In this document: positions 23,304 to 34,583 of the stretch, piece after piece
How the letters are laid out: each line of letters starts with the position of its first letter
How positions within the stretch are numbered: the first letter of the stretch is position 1
Assembly: GCA_001792895.1 (NCBI GenBank)
Contig: MARA01000021.1
Coordinates: 620,001-684,000 of the forward strand
Source: Lentinus brumalis
Lineage: Eukaryota > Basidiomycota > Agaricomycetes > Polyporales > Polyporaceae
DNA: 64,000 nt
Direction of reading: 5' to 3'
Notes under the pieces: model-generated
The model's input: only the letters and a program-made list of their open reading frames with translations
Databases searched by the model: none
What the model was told of the DNA's origin: nothing
Position numbers and translations under genes: made by a program

Positions 23304-23624
23304 TTGTCGTGATGATTTTCGCTGCAGGACCTACATTACACTATGGTGTTGATGCACACGATCTGCGCGCACTGCGCGAACACCAGTCAATCCCTCTGCC
23401 AAAACCGACATGTAAGCAGATCTCCTACGATTGGTAAAATATCGTACCATGTCCGGCCGCTAAGTATACATTAGAGCACATACATACACGTAAATAACGA
23501 GACGCGCCCTACACTATTGTACTATAGACTACTATGTACTGCAGAAGTAGTGGAGTACTAAGTATCATATATGTGCCACGATGCGTTCACGGTAGAAAAC
23601 GGATGGTGCAGCGACGGCAGTCGG

Positions 23625-24751
23625 TCACACATGGTTAAAGACCTGAATCTCAGCCTGCTGTAACACCTCTGCAAAGGCGGCCTTAATGTAATCTAAATCA
23701 ATTAAGGGTGGGGTAGAATGATTTGTACGGGGGTGCATGGACTTCTTTAACGAGGTCCCGTTCCTTACCCGGTATGGGCCTCTGTCCCTACTGTGACTAC
23801 CGTTCTGGGCCGGTGGATGTACTGGGCAAAACAAGACGGTCAAATGTTGGCAGCGAGTTACATCTTTGACTTCTCTCTAGAAAAGAATGATTACGGCGAA
23901 ACTGTCCACAACGTGGTACTCACGAGAACAGACAAGAGGTCTCGCCACTCTTCCTCCCGTGTCTCGATGGTCAGCGTCTCCGGATCCAGAGCCAGTAATA
24001 CATGCTTGAGCTGCTTTCTGTATACCGCCTCAGCCAACGAACGGGTGTCCAACCAAACGAGAACTTCGCGGATGCAGCGCTTGTGAAGTTCGCATAATTG
24101 GACGATGTCCGCCAAATGTCCACGCACAACCTCCAGCATCGGCCAAATGTCCACCGATCTACCACCCCGAGCATCATCCCTACGATGAGGCGCAGTTCCC
24201 TCCCCGCCACCAGGTTGTATTCCAGGAGCCGCGCCGCAATAAACAGCAGCGACCGCGCCGTCCAAAGCCGTCAGAATCGACGAGACGCTGGCCATGGACA
24301 CGGACGTGGTCACGGCACCGGTCTCCAACGTGGTATCCAGCTCGGTTTCCAGCTCGATCTGAGGTGCAGAGGAGTGGCTTACAGCAGTGTCCGTCGTACT
24401 GGGCTGCCTGCTGCCAACATCGTCTCGCGGGAGGGATTCGTCCGTAATAGTATCGCTCTCGGCCGTTGCCGTGGCCTGGCGACGGGCTGGATGTGGTGCA
24501 TCCGGCTCCCCGCCCTCCTGGGATTCGAGGCGGCGGGGAGCAATGAGAAGCTCCCGTAACATCGGCAGCTGTCCCGCGTGGCGGAGCAGGACGTCAATTA
24601 CTCGGACACTGGAGGCCGCCATGACCCTCCAGGTACTGAGCCGCAGGTCGGGCTCCTGCGGCACAACGCACTGCAGCCACTCTTCAAGCTCCTCGAGGGT
24701 GGCGAATCGCAGTGGTACAAGCGGAGGAGCCTCCTCTGCCGGATGTGACAT
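23625..24751 (-). CDS. Orphan gene of the duplicated unit, right copy, intact
   Basis: Exons 24751-23924 and 23876-23625 join phase 0 across a 47-nt intron (gtgagtacc...ttttctag), giving 359 aa starting MSHPAEEAPPLVPLRF. An alternative upstream start at 25075 is in frame, but that region contains a strong donor (gtgagtact) and is more likely leader. Visible features are an N-terminal helix pair (FATLEELEEWLQ, VIDVLLRHAGQLPMLRELL), a Ser/Thr/Glu-rich disordered centre, then MLEVVRGHLADIVQLCELHK and KQLKHVLLALDPETLTIE. No family was recognised. It lies directly upstream of the F-box/LRR-like gene on the same strand, as in the left unit. Confidence 0.6.
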
Positions 24752-25830
24752 GGATATGGAAAGGATAAGGACGGAGAGGGACAGCAGAGCGGAGGAGAGA
24801 TCGGGATGTAGCCGGATGCATAGGAGACTCCTCCGAGGATGGGATGGGATAGATGCAGAGCAAGACGAGACGACACCATAACTTATACTGGAGAAAGGAA
24901 TGGAAAGCAGGAGGGAGTACTCACCAGGGATGACGACACCCTCTGCGCATGATGAACTCGGAGACAGGAGGTCGAATGAACAGTCCAACAGAAAGACAGC
25001 AAGTTCACCGCCTACTGTGTAGCCTTTCTTTTGCAGAAATGGAGATAAATGGCGACTTGCGAAGGTCCTCGACATCGCCAGTTGTTACAGCGCCCGCCGG
25101 TTATGATTCGGCCTCCATTGGGATAGAGCTGATTCGAGCAGCCGTTAGCGGCACAATTTCATGTCTGACCTCCTACGAAGAGACGAAGAAGTCAGAGGTT
25201 GAAGTGTAGGAGTAGATGAGACTGGTTGTAGCAGTGCTCACTTCGGGGCGGGCAAATATGAATGAGTCATTGGCAGCGACCGCGCGCTGTGGCGGTATCG
25301 TAGGCCAAAGCCCTTGAGCCCAACATTGTACAATAAGACCACTCTGCTGCGGCATACAGTCGCATAGCAAGACAGATATTCTGCATGTATTCGAAGTCAG
25401 AAGAGAAGGTCTGGAGGGAGAGAGGTGGCCTCACATTACAGTAGTTGATTGCGAGGTGGCGTGCCACCGCTGCTACGTCAGTTTCTGGACGAGACGTTGG
25501 ACTGAGTAGCCGTTCACGAGCAAAAAGATTGATCCTATCTCTAGCGGCGGGAGTACGAGCATGCAAGGAGGAATCAGAAGGCAGGAGGGACGAGGACAGC
25601 GGCTGACGAGTCCGTCGCTGCGCATCGCACTTCTCGGGCGTCTCCGTTACTGCTTTGGGCACATGTGCCAACGGGCGAGCGTCTTGGTTCTTGCGGCCTT
25701 CCTTGAACGCCGCCGGAGCTGATTCCAACATTCGGCAACTGGTATCAGCACTCAACTGCTTCTGGTATGCGTCCCTGCAGCTGCTTGACCGTATCTCGCT
25801 GGCATGAGCATTTGTACAGCGACGCACTGG

Positions 25831-27646
25831 CCAACGCCGCTACTGATCATATGGAGACAAGACGGCCCCTGGATTTGGAGGCCTGCCAGCCGCAACGAGT
25901 AAGTACATCTTGATGGCCGCTTCTCATGTCTCCGTCGCTCTATTCTCTTAGGTGAATCTCGATGCTCATGCCGACCATTTTGATCGTTTCCACGAGCAAT
26001 CCTGGAGCAATCAAACTCACGAACACAGCGACCGCCTCTCGTCCGGCACGAGGGATCACGCGTTCTGCTTTCGACTCGGCCCTGAAAGCCACAGAGACGG
26101 AGGTGCACCGAAATGGCAAGGGTTACTCACCCAAGTCCCTGCCTGCACCATGGGCGGCGCCAGGGATCAAGAAGTGAGGGCGTACAGCGTCGTATTCGGA
26201 ACTCCGACAGCGGACGAATTATTCCTCCGTACATGCTCATGATTACGCCCCCTGAGAACTGGTTCTCTCAAGATGCATATCATCTTTCAAGGATTGCACG
26301 CAGGGACGTATACGATGGCAGTTCTGCCCAGTACTGTGGCCCAGGAGCTGAGGGCTTGAGGAACATCATCATTCCGTTCGCTGAGACTCCAGGACCGCAA
26401 TATCTATGGGAAAAGGTAGGCGGATATTAAATAAGATAATTCATTCAGGGAACGGAAATAGGAGGAGTTACAGCGGTGTATAGGCCCTCCCGGAGGCCGA
26501 GGTGTTTCCTAGGGACATGGCGGGAGGGTGGCGTCGGCTTCGCGAATACACGCCTTCCTCGGACGAGCCAGATACGCAGCAGGCCCAACATCATGCACCA
26601 AGTGAGCCTCGTCTTCGCAGTTCCTGCGACGATTGCTTCCGGTGAAGTTGTCACCTTCTCCACCGTCTCATACGCGACCATATCCACCGCTTCACGGCTT
26701 AGAAAAGGGCCGCATCTCCGGGTCTCCCAACGGTGCATTCCGAGGCATGATGGAGCATCGAGATCGTTCGCCAAGACGAGGCAGAACGAAGGAGGCCGCC
26801 AGTCGCGGGTGAAGCCCAACTCCGAGATGTCTGCACGGACGACTTCGAGGGTTGCTAGCATCCTAGACAAAATTCGATATACGACAACTGTACGCCTGTA
26901 CAATAACGCTCAGTTGTATCACATCTGAGCCCGAGGAGAATCAATACTCACCCGCCGCGCTGTTTCGCCGTCAGCGTCCGAGGTCTGGTTTGAGACGGAC
27001 TGTCAATCTCTCCGCCCTCCAGCACCCAAGTCCTTCCAGAACCTTTGTTGATCACGTCCGAAGCGGCTGATTTTTGCCGCAGACGGGGCGTACACGTCCG
27101 TTGCTTGTAGAGGCCTTCAAGGTGTGTTTGTTGTCAGGCCTGCGCGTCGATGCTACCACGGTGGCGGGCCGCGGAAGATGAGGCTTGTACATAGAGGAGG
27201 TTCTCCTAACTATAGCTGAATGCTTATTGCGCGAATGTGTGCCGTCCACTCCTGAGCTCGAGCGTCTTGGCAGTCGCGTAACACGTAGATGCGTGGGAGC
27301 TTCAGATGCGGCCAGTGGAAGAGAGTGAAAGAGCGGAAGAGCTGAAGCGGAGTTGGCGTGCCGGCGTCCGGTCCGGATGCCGTGGCGATAATTGGCGGAT
27401 ATTGGGCGCTTCCACATCTCTACTTCCTCCCCTTCTTCCTCCCGGTTTCCTGCCCCAATCTGCACGATGGTCTCCAAGGACGCAGTTCCAGCAGTACACG
27501 ATATGGTGGTTATTGCTCTATGGTGGCATTCTGTGAGTATACAGACCCGTACGTGTGCATCATCGTCGTTAATCGATCACTAACACCAAGGAAAGGAAAG
27601 GTCCTATATCTACGCTACAGAATACATATTCTCATGAGCCGAAGAT
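25831..27646. other. Region with only weak ORFs
   Basis: Candidates are a plus frame at 25952-26242, a minus frame at 26445-26903 (MYRRTVVVYRILSRMLATLE...) and a minus frame at 27052-27477. None has a recognised domain or a convincing promoter. A plausible intron (gtaagtacat...ttcttag) occurs at about 25897-25951 on the plus strand, before the frame at 25952. I cannot support a gene call. Confidence 0.3.
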
Positions 27647-28480
27647 TCAAAAACGGTACATCTTCTTCGACGCTGGATTTGGGCAGCCTTCCATCGTCAT
27701 CAATTCGCACCGGACTACCAGCTCCTCCAGCAACAGAATCCGTCTTCTCCTCCGGATCTCCTCCATCCGACTATCCCTGCTCTCCCTATCCGCTCTTCTC
27801 GACGTCGTCTGCGGATGCATGCATATCATGTCCCACGAGTGCGCCTGCATCTGGTCCCACGGATCCCAGCTCGGGTATCGGGAGGGCGCGACATTCGTCG
27901 GCGCCACTTCAGCTTCAGCGCCGGCGGCCTGGGACCAGCTCGCGAGGGTGGCGTCGTTCCAGTAGGATACTGGCGACCAGCCAAGGACGGGTTGAGGTGC
28001 GTGTATGCTGCTCGATTCAGAATGTGTGCTATCGGAGTGGGTGTCGGTGTCGGGAAGCGAGTGTGGCGGAGAATCGCGCCCCCGATCCGTGCGCGTGAGG
28101 ATGTCAAGAAGCCGGCGACGGTGCGCGGGGTCGTCCTTTGCCATGTCCTGCGCGAACCACTGCCGGTAGAGCTCGACGCAGGTCAGCGGGTCCTCGCTTT
28201 CCGGGAGAGACGACTGTGGCGAAGGCGCGCGTCGTCTTCGAGCCCGTCCCTCTGTGAGGATGTCGAGGAGACGGCGGCGGTGCAGGTGTGTAAGGTCGGG
28301 GTCGGGCTTCGTCATGTCTTGCGGGTGCGAGAACCACTCGGGGTAGATGTCGAGGCAGGTGAGCGGACCCTCGTGTGTGGGCGGGAGGGGCTCGAGGGGG
28401 CTGGGGGTGCGGAGCGACGAGGAGGCGGGGTACGATGATGACTGGGAGTAGACGCTTGGGGAGGAGGCGAGCGATTCCAT
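27647..28480 (-). CDS. Disordered protein with two internal PLTC...HRRRLLDILT repeats
   Basis: Single-exon 277-aa frame starting MESLASSPSVYSQSSSYP, rich in Ser, Pro and Arg. Residues about 33-86 and 87-135 are a tandem repeat: each has PLTC, then a [DE]-hydrophobic-Y-x2-WF segment, a DM-x-K acidic stretch and HRRRLLDILT. The C-terminal 40 residues are highly basic (RMEEIRRRRRILLLEEL). A TATATA box lies at 28542-28549, about 65 bp upstream. No family was recognised. The repeat with an invariant Cys and Trp suggests a small binding module. Promoter type and composition resemble the orphan genes at 40-52 kb. Confidence 0.55.
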   Translation of the reverse strand: MESLASSPSVYSQSSSYPASSSLRTPSPLEPLPPTHEGPLTCLDIYPEWFSHPQDMTKPDPDLTHLHRRRLLDILTEGRARRRRAPSPQSSLPESEDPLTCVELYRQWFAQDMAKDDPAHRRRLLDILTRTDRGRDSPPHSLPDTDTHSDSTHSESSSIHAPQPVLGWSPVSYWNDATLASWSQAAGAEAEVAPTNVAPSRYPSWDPWDQMQAHSWDMICMHPQTTSRRADRESRDSRMEEIRRRRRILLLEELVVRCELMTMEGCPNPASKKMYRF

Positions 28481-28541
28481 GAGTCGGTTGTCTCTGGGGA
28501 GCCCACGACGCGTTGAGGGACCGGACGGGCCTCGAGGCGGC

Positions 28542-28549
28542 CTATATAC
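28542..28549 (-). promoter_or_regulatory. TATA box of the 27.6-kb gene
   Basis: The plus strand reads ctatatac; on the minus strand this gives gtatatag, 62-69 bp upstream of the ATG at 28480. Confidence 0.5.
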
Positions 28550-29354
28550 TGCCTGGCGGTTCGCTCACCCCGCCAGTCGTGGACTTCACGAGCGACGCGA
28601 CAAAGCGTCCGCATAGCGACGTCGGCGCTGCATAGCAGTTATGCGCGAGACAAGCTTACAAAAGCCGTCGCAGGGAGGGTATCGCGACGATTGTAAGTCG
28701 CGTCTATTATGCGCCGCCGTCCACTACGACGCTCCCGCGTCAGTAGCTGTGGCGAGCGTGTTGTATAGTGCTCACTATTCTTCGGGGATGTTACAGTGAG
28801 GGAGCCATAGCAGACTTTCGACATGACGCGTAGCTGTCTTGCAGAGCTCGTTACCATTCGAGGGAGTCGCGACAGTTGTCCGGGGAGTGGGGTCTAGCTG
28901 GGGATGGTGGCGTGAGTTTTGGCGTGCAGCACATAGGCTTTTTCAGGGAGGATGTGTAGGGCTAGATACACGTATATCCTCCTGAATACACACTTCAAGC
29001 TTATCCTAGTGCAGGCGAGAAGTCGAGCTTCCGCAGCGGGCTGCTCAGTCGTGACATACCGTGTGCGGTCATCTTACGGAAGGTGTTGGCCTCTATCATC
29101 TGTAGTTCAGCTGTGGGGGCTACCCCAGATGTAAGGGACGGCGTTCAAAGGACGAGAAGCAATCAATCGTGAGAGCGATGAGACTCGCGGATGAGTGTGG
29201 TCGACGAGTATGACGACGTAGCGGCGTCTAGGTTGCCGCTTTGGGCTGGTTCGGGCGCTCCGACACCGCTCGACTCTCGCCGTCATCATGCTTTCGCGAG
29301 GTTCAATATAGACCTCTATCTCTTCCCCGGCCTCTCGAAAACTTGCATAAGGAG
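28550..29354. other. Intergenic DNA
   Basis: No gene is supported. One minus ORF at 29107-29409 (MSESLCRRSQKLTRTARIAP...) overlaps the second exon of the next gene in another frame and is an alternative reading of that exon. Confidence 0.3.
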
Positions 29355-29973
29355 CTATACGAGCTGTACGAGTGAGCTTCTGGCTTCTGCGACATAGAGA
29401 TTCAGACATTGATGACTATGCCCGTTGTGCGTCATGATCGCAGGAAGGACACTGTCGACGATCCGCGAACATACTACACGGAACGACACGCGATGGGTGG
29501 GCTGGAAATGGCTGCATTGCAGTGTGACATACGGGTGAGTCTACTACTACATAGATCTCTTACTGTCCAGGGTCCCGGCTGCGTACTTCGTACATTGGCC
29601 ATGGAAGCACAATTGTCGGAAGCACCATGCGATTGTTCTTGATCATCTCCCGCGGGGATACGTTCGTGTACTCTGGCACATGACGGACCGGGGGTACGTC
29701 GATGTGCCTGGTGGGAGCACAGTCGACGTCTTCTCGCAAGCTGACAAGTTTGCTGGCGTGAATGGCGTTCTCGGCTACCGCGCGGACTTGCTCGAGCGAT
29801 ACCGTCAAGGGCCCCAACCAGTCCGTCCGGTAGCGCGATGACGTTGTCCACTCCCGGTACGCACGGCACAAGTGTTCGTACTCCTCGACGCCGAAATCTA
29901 TCTTCGGACTATTGCGAAGTAAAATCCCGTTGCGAACGCTGCATCGCAGTTCCATTCTCTGATTCGCGTGCAT
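29355..29973 (-). CDS. Small two-exon hypothetical protein
   Basis: Exon 1 (29973-29564) starts MHANQRMELRCSVRNGIL and includes VEEYEHLCRAYREWTTSS and PLTVSLEQVRAVAENAIHA. A 52-nt intron (29512-29563, gtaaga...aatgcag) leads in frame to exon 2 (29511-29355), giving 188 aa. A TATA-like ATATATGG lies near 30126-30133, about 155 bp upstream of the ATG, with a possible leader intron acceptor between. Composition is ordered and mixed, unlike the disordered neighbours. No family was recognised, and exon 2 could instead be read in the frame of the ORF at 29107-29409. Confidence 0.45.
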
Positions 29974-30133
29974 AGTGCCCGCGCTGTGGCTTCGCTAGGA
30001 CGCCACCGCCACCGCATCCTCCTCTGCACAACACGACGGACAGCTCATATCTTGCACGCTTTAGCCTTTCGCAGTGCACGACGAAGTCCCGCAGACGACC
30101 TGAATACAGCTGTTTCTTCCGCCTCCATATATC

Positions 30134-31337
30134 GAGGCGAAGACGAGCCCAGCGGACGGAGCGTGGCGGACCCATGGCTTTAGAACCCGACAAGCGGAGT
30201 CTGTCTCGTACAGAACAGCCTCGTCGCGCTGAGTCAACGATCCCGGGACGAACATAGAGTTGCTGTCGTGGAGCCCCATCCCTGCCAGCCGAGGACGCGA
30301 ACAATGGTCGTGCACTCTTTGACGACTCAGAGGTGCGGCGGAGGAGCGAGAAGCGCTGTGCGACTGCACACATTCGCTGTAGAGTGAGTTGGAGCGGATG
30401 CGGGGAAGGAGGTGTATCCCCCGTTTGGCGGGCATGCTTCCTGGATTGAGAGTTGCTGGTTGTATGGTCTCGCGACCAGCATAGAGCGCTTGTCCCCGGC
30501 CTGAGGCTCGTGCGAGGGTGAGGACGATGCTCCCGCCGCAGGAAGGCCGGTCTGACGACCGCGGGCCTTGTCGCTCTTGCGTCCTCCCTTGGACATGGCT
30601 CTCGAGTTCGAAGGGTAGCTGAGTGACATAGACCGTCGCCAGAAGGACTGGCGAAGACCGGACGGATAGAGAGAAAAAAGGGGGGGATGACCGTTGTGGC
30701 GGAGACAACCTGGGACCCGAGGTGGGTAAGTAGTCGCATCTATACGCAGCAGCGGGAAGTACCCGGGGCGCTAGGCTCCCTTGCCAGCCTGTAGCTCCTC
30801 GTCCCTCAGAGTAAGACGAGTAGACGCTATAATATGGCGGAGCCTGTGGCGACGGGCAATCGAGCAGCACCTGTTCTGAGTGTAACAACGTCCCCAGGAA
30901 TGATTATCTGTATTTGTATGCAAGGATGGGGTCCGTCATTCCAGTGAGTACACACAACACCATATATACATGTTAGAACTCGCTATACGAGTACACTGTG
31001 CGACGACACCCTCTCCGTGCCAATTCTCCTTTCTCCGAAATGCCGCCATGCCTCCTGCTACTACTCCCAGTCTTCGTCCCCTTGATCCTTCCAATAATCC
31101 TGATCCGCCGAATGATTTGCCTCGGTGGTGTGATGACTCGCCACTCTCGAGGTCATATGCTCAATCAAGGATCGCGTAGAACGACCACCGTATTGCCGCC
31201 CCACGCTCGAAGTTATCTCGTGGGCGGCTTTGACACCGACACCAAGAGAAGGGAGGGAGTGGGCCAGAAGGCTCCAAGTATGACGTCTGTCAGCGAGGTC
31301 ACTCTGCGGACTGGGGGGTGAGGAAGTGGGGAGAGTA
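30134..31337. other. Region with competing weak ORFs
   Basis: Minus frames over 29909-30888 are Arg/Ser-rich and overlap one another, so none is preferred. On the plus strand a TATATA at 30962-30967 precedes two overlapping frames. One from 31040 starts with a very hydrophobic stretch (PPCLLLLLPVFVPLILPIIL), a possible membrane segment. The other, at 31049-31179, is Pro-rich (MPPATTPSLRPLDPSNNPDP) with a splice donor after codon 35. I cannot choose between them. Confidence 0.3.
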
Positions 31338-31604
31338 CTGTAGTGATCAAACCTTAGCGGCGCGTCACATGTCACAAGGGCATTTTCCGCCGCTAATTTT
31401 CGGGCCTGTCACAGGTCACTGAGGACCCCGCCGCCTGTGACGGACCGATCTCGGGCGTTAAATTACCGTGTATGGCAATTTTGCGGCGCCTTCGGCGCCG
31501 TTTGAGCCTGATGTCACACGTCACCGGACCCTCCGCCGCCCCGCCGCTACGTACCGGGCCTGTCACACCCCAGACCGGCCGCCTCTAAGGTCTGATCACT
31601 ACAG
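31338..31604. mobile_element. 267-bp MITE with TA target-site duplication (Tc1/mariner-pogo type)
   Basis: Terminal inverted repeats are ctgtagtgatcaaaccttag at the left (31338) and its near-perfect reverse complement ctaaggtctgatcactacag at the right (to 31604). They are flanked by TA at 31336-31337 and TA at 31605-31606. There is no coding capacity. The interior is GC-rich with small palindromes (ggcgccttcggcgcc) and repeated cctgtcaca motifs. TA target duplication is the hallmark of the Tc1/mariner/pogo superfamily. The right TIR supplies the stop codon of the adjacent minus-strand gene. Confidence 0.88.
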
Positions 31605-32046
31605 TATTCAACGTGCCCAAAACCTCTTCAATTTGTAACCTGGCGCTAGTGATGATATCAATGACCTGACGTTGATCCAGCACGCTGAAGTTACTCGCGC
31701 TGGGGGTGAAAACATTATTGCCACGGTCGGCATACAGGTGGTGTCTGTCCGTGAAGTATTATACCAGTCAATATGTTCTCATGCGGGTATTTATTATGTA
31801 CCTCACTGGGGAGCCGTTTGGCAGGTTGTTGAGTGCAATTGAGTGCAGTTGTTTGTGGAGCCCGTCAGCACCCGGCAAGTCGTATTGCAACAGCTGCTTA
31901 AGTATCTGATCCAGGTAGTTCTGATTCCGGAACCATTCGGGTGAAGCCAGAGTCTCCGCGAGGGTCGCGAGTCGTTCTTTCAAGTCATCAAGAAAGGACT
32001 TAAGCTTTGCAACAATTATGAGGGCTAGATCCCAGTCTAGAGACAT
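31585..32046 (-). CDS. Small two-exon coiled-coil-like protein terminated by the MITE
   Basis: Exon 1 (32046-31802) starts MSLDWDLALIIVAKLKSFL and contains heptad-like leucines (FLDDLKERLATLAETL, LDQILKQLL). A 102-nt intron (gtacat...acccccag) joins it in frame to exon 2 (31699-31585): SASNFSVLDQRQVIDIITSA, then LQIEEVLGTLNT followed by six codons, VVIRP and TAG, read from the MITE's terminal repeat (119 aa). A TATATAAG box lies at 32259-32266. The upstream ATG at 32173 opens a separate Pro-rich frame (MEELNPLAYLAHRAST) that I could not splice in phase, so the native N-terminus may differ. Function unknown. Confidence 0.55.
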
Positions 32047-32258
32047 AGCGGGGTACCTTAGCTAGGAACGAAATCTCAACGATGGGGATAGATTCACCTG
32101 AGGGTGGCGGCTGGCCAAGGGGTGGCGTACTTGCGCGGTGTGCTAGGTAGGCCAATGGGTTGAGCTCTTCCATTACGCCAGTGGACGTTTGTGAGCTTTC
32201 AGGGTCAGACTGAGATAAGTGTGAGCATGGGAGGGCCATACTCTGCGACGTAGGAGCT

Positions 32259-32266
32259 CTTATATA
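32259..32266 (-). promoter_or_regulatory. TATA box upstream of the MITE-truncated gene
   Basis: The plus strand reads cttatata; the minus strand therefore carries TATATAAG, the same motif seen before the genes at 40.7, 45.5 and 49.7 kb. Confidence 0.5.
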
Positions 32267-33300
32267 CGCATGTATGGCGCTTCGTGATCTGTGCAACCTC
32301 ACCGCCGCATAGGCCCGGTTGGAGCGGACGACGGTTGCCACGCAGAGTCTCAGCACTTTATTGTTTGTAGTAGTCATAAGATCAGACTCCAATATCTCGC
32401 CAAACGAACACTATGAATATTACGGGGCATACTCACTCGAACAAGGAGGTGAGCACGATCGAAAAGACCCCACTTGGAGATGAGGCAATTGACAGGCTCA
32501 CCTTGAAATGTGGTCTGTCGAAGAGCTTCCTGGTGAAAATTTCCCAAACAGCCGCTATCTGTCAGCGCCTCGGCTCTCGCTCACCGAGGTGTCCAGCCCA
32601 CGCATTCCAGGAGGGTGTAACTGAGTCATTATCAGCAGACGCTATAGACTGCCCTCCGTAGCAGCGATGTGTATGTGTTGTAGGACAGTACTCGCCACAG
32701 CAAAATTACAAGTACATACATCAGGTATCAGCTGCGAAGTCGCTTCAGACTGGTCTGAACAAAACCAATCGCATATCGCCTCGCACAGCCAATCTGCGGG
32801 AGTTGCAACTTCCCTTCGCTTATCAAAGATACTGCAGGAAGGTTCGTGGCGGAGCTGGTTTAGGAGATCAAGCCTCGGGGTCCGTCATCACAGCTTCGCG
32901 GCTCAGATGCTACGTAAAGTAATACGTTTCAAGGGATGGCACCACAAGCGGAATCCGTCATACAGTATCAAGCCATCCACCATACATACCTGGCACCTTC
33001 TCGTCCCCGCGCCGAGGAACATACTACGAGGGCGCAACACCCAGACGCGCGAAGGCCTGAACATATTGCCGCATCGTGTCAGCACGACGCGCGACACACG
33101 CACTGTACGGACAATCAGAAGTGCGAGCACACTAGTTCCGGTGCGATATCGAGGTCGAGGGACCTTGGCCAGTGATATCGGCTCCAAACGGGATCTCCTG
33201 TGGCGGGGCGGGCAGTTGCCGCGGACCCGGGTTGGCGAGAGCAGACGAGCAGATGACATGTCCTGTTCCGTACGCGCGGGCGTCCTGGTATGCGCTGCGC
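32267..33300. other. Intergenic DNA with overlapping weak ORFs
   Basis: A plus frame (32667-33503) and a minus frame (32903-33682) overlap. Neither has a recognised domain or clear promoter, and their composition is compatible with shadow frames. Confidence 0.3.
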
Positions 33301-33846
33301 TCATGCTCGGGTCGAGTTTGAGGCACGTCGCCCCAGCGGCCGCGGTGACTGTCGGCGAAGGGTCCGCCGTTCCGGGGCAGCGGGCGGGGGATGATGGGTT
33401 GCATGGGTTGACATGGGCGGCGCGGGAGGCGTGTCCGACTCCGTGTCCGGCTCCGGAAGATATGGGAGGCCCTCGCGTATACGACGCATCTGCTCCATGG
33501 TAATCCATCGTACGACGCCACCGTCGAAGGTGGCCCACATGCCGTCTTGAGTTGGTGCATTGGCGCGAACAACGGATGTGGCACCCATGAGTGTGCACGT
33601 CATAAGCAGGATGGACGTTGGAAAGAGCAGGCATGACGGCCCGAGTAGAAGGGTGCAAACTGGAGGATGTGGATGACGGCACAGTGGCGTACCTCGACCG
33701 GTGACCGGTGATCGGTCGAGCGACCCTTGACCTTGTTCGAGCTGCAAGTCTCCGTCTTCATAAAGAAGACTTGCCTCACGCTGAATACGTTGTGGAAAGG
33801 ATCCTGCGAAGGGTGTGTACCTGCAAGTCGAGCACGAGTTCACCAT
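33301..33846 (-). CDS. Hypothetical Pro-rich protein, boundaries uncertain
   Basis: The 181-aa frame contains a hydrophobic stretch (VCTLLLGPSCLLFPTSILLM) followed by WATFDGGVVRWITMEQMRRI, an acidic PEPDTESD and a Pro/His/Arg-rich tail. Possible starts include MTCTLMGATSVV within the hydrophobic part. The stretch could be a signal anchor or chance. Another minus frame (33132-33584) overlaps the tail, so a spliced product is possible. No family was recognised. Confidence 0.3.
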   Translation of the reverse strand: MVNSCSTCRYTPFAGSFPQRIQREASLLYEDGDLQLEQGQGSLDRSPVTGRGTPLCRHPHPPVCTLLLGPSCLLFPTSILLMTCTLMGATSVVRANAPTQDGMWATFDGGVVRWITMEQMRRIREGLPYLPEPDTESDTPPAPPMSTHATHHPPPAAPERRTLRRQSPRPLGRRASNSTRA

Positions 33847-34559
33847 GATTCAGGACGTACCAATGCATTCCCTTCCGTACACCGTGCACTTCACCATCAT
33901 ACCTCGCAGACAAGCGGTTCCTGTGCAGAGCGTTGCGTAGAGTCTATAACAAGAGAAGATAGTAGGCTCCAGCGACAAGGAAGTACATCCGTCGCCAGCA
34001 TGTGCCCGACGCGGCGATGGTGGAAGCTCTGACGTGGATGTCACAGTATGGCAAGTGAGCCAGTCCTTTCCCAATAAGCCGCGTACTGGAGAAGCGCATA
34101 GCCTGTCCTTGGAGCCGAGCACGTCTGGGAGCTGTGAGGCTGGCGATGAACTGAGTCCCCGGGCCTTGTTCGCAATACTCTCCTGGGATGACTATGCCGC
34201 TACTCAAGAGAAAGCAATATGACGAGGAGGAGTAGTCGTTCGCGTAGGAAGTAGAGTCGTGGAAGCCGGAGGTTGGACGTAGGAAGGTGGAGGACCAAGC
34301 AGTCCTGGCGGCTTGAGAGAGAGAGAGAGAGAGAGGACCGTGTTCGGCCAGCGCGGTGACCACGAATCCCGCTTAGGCTACTGACGCCGGTAAGGTTCCC
34401 CTTGCCGTGATCAGTCGACCACAGGCAGCCTCGCGGTATACGTGCGGGCCTGACTGCCACAAGCAGCCGGGACACCAGACGCACACCAGACGGGGCAGAG
34501 AACGCTACGCAAGCGGCACTAGGCGTGCGGGCATCCGCCATGCAAACAGGATGTAAAGC
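33847..34559. other. Gap with a (GA)n microsatellite
   Basis: A run of about ten GA units lies at 34316-34336. No gene is supported. This segment borders the 3' end of the LINE. Confidence 0.5.
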
Positions 34560-34583
34560 GGTAAAGAGATATGTATTGCAAGG

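Larger units (their letters stand above)
14903..25830. repeat. Tandem segmental duplication of a two-gene unit
   Basis: The left unit (about 14.9-19.4 kb) and right unit (about 21.6-25.8 kb) contain the same two genes in the same order and orientation plus matching upstream DNA. Offsets are about 6.70 kb at the F-box gene and about 6.38 kb at the upstream end, so indels have accumulated. Divergence is high within coding parts and low in the upstream DNA. Confidence 0.85.

Noticed and set aside
24751..25075. Upstream in-frame start (MSRTFASRH...) for the right-copy orphan gene
   Set aside because: The segment contains a strong donor and matches the left copy better as leader DNA. The ATG at 24751 gives a coherent two-exon protein, so the longer start was not used.
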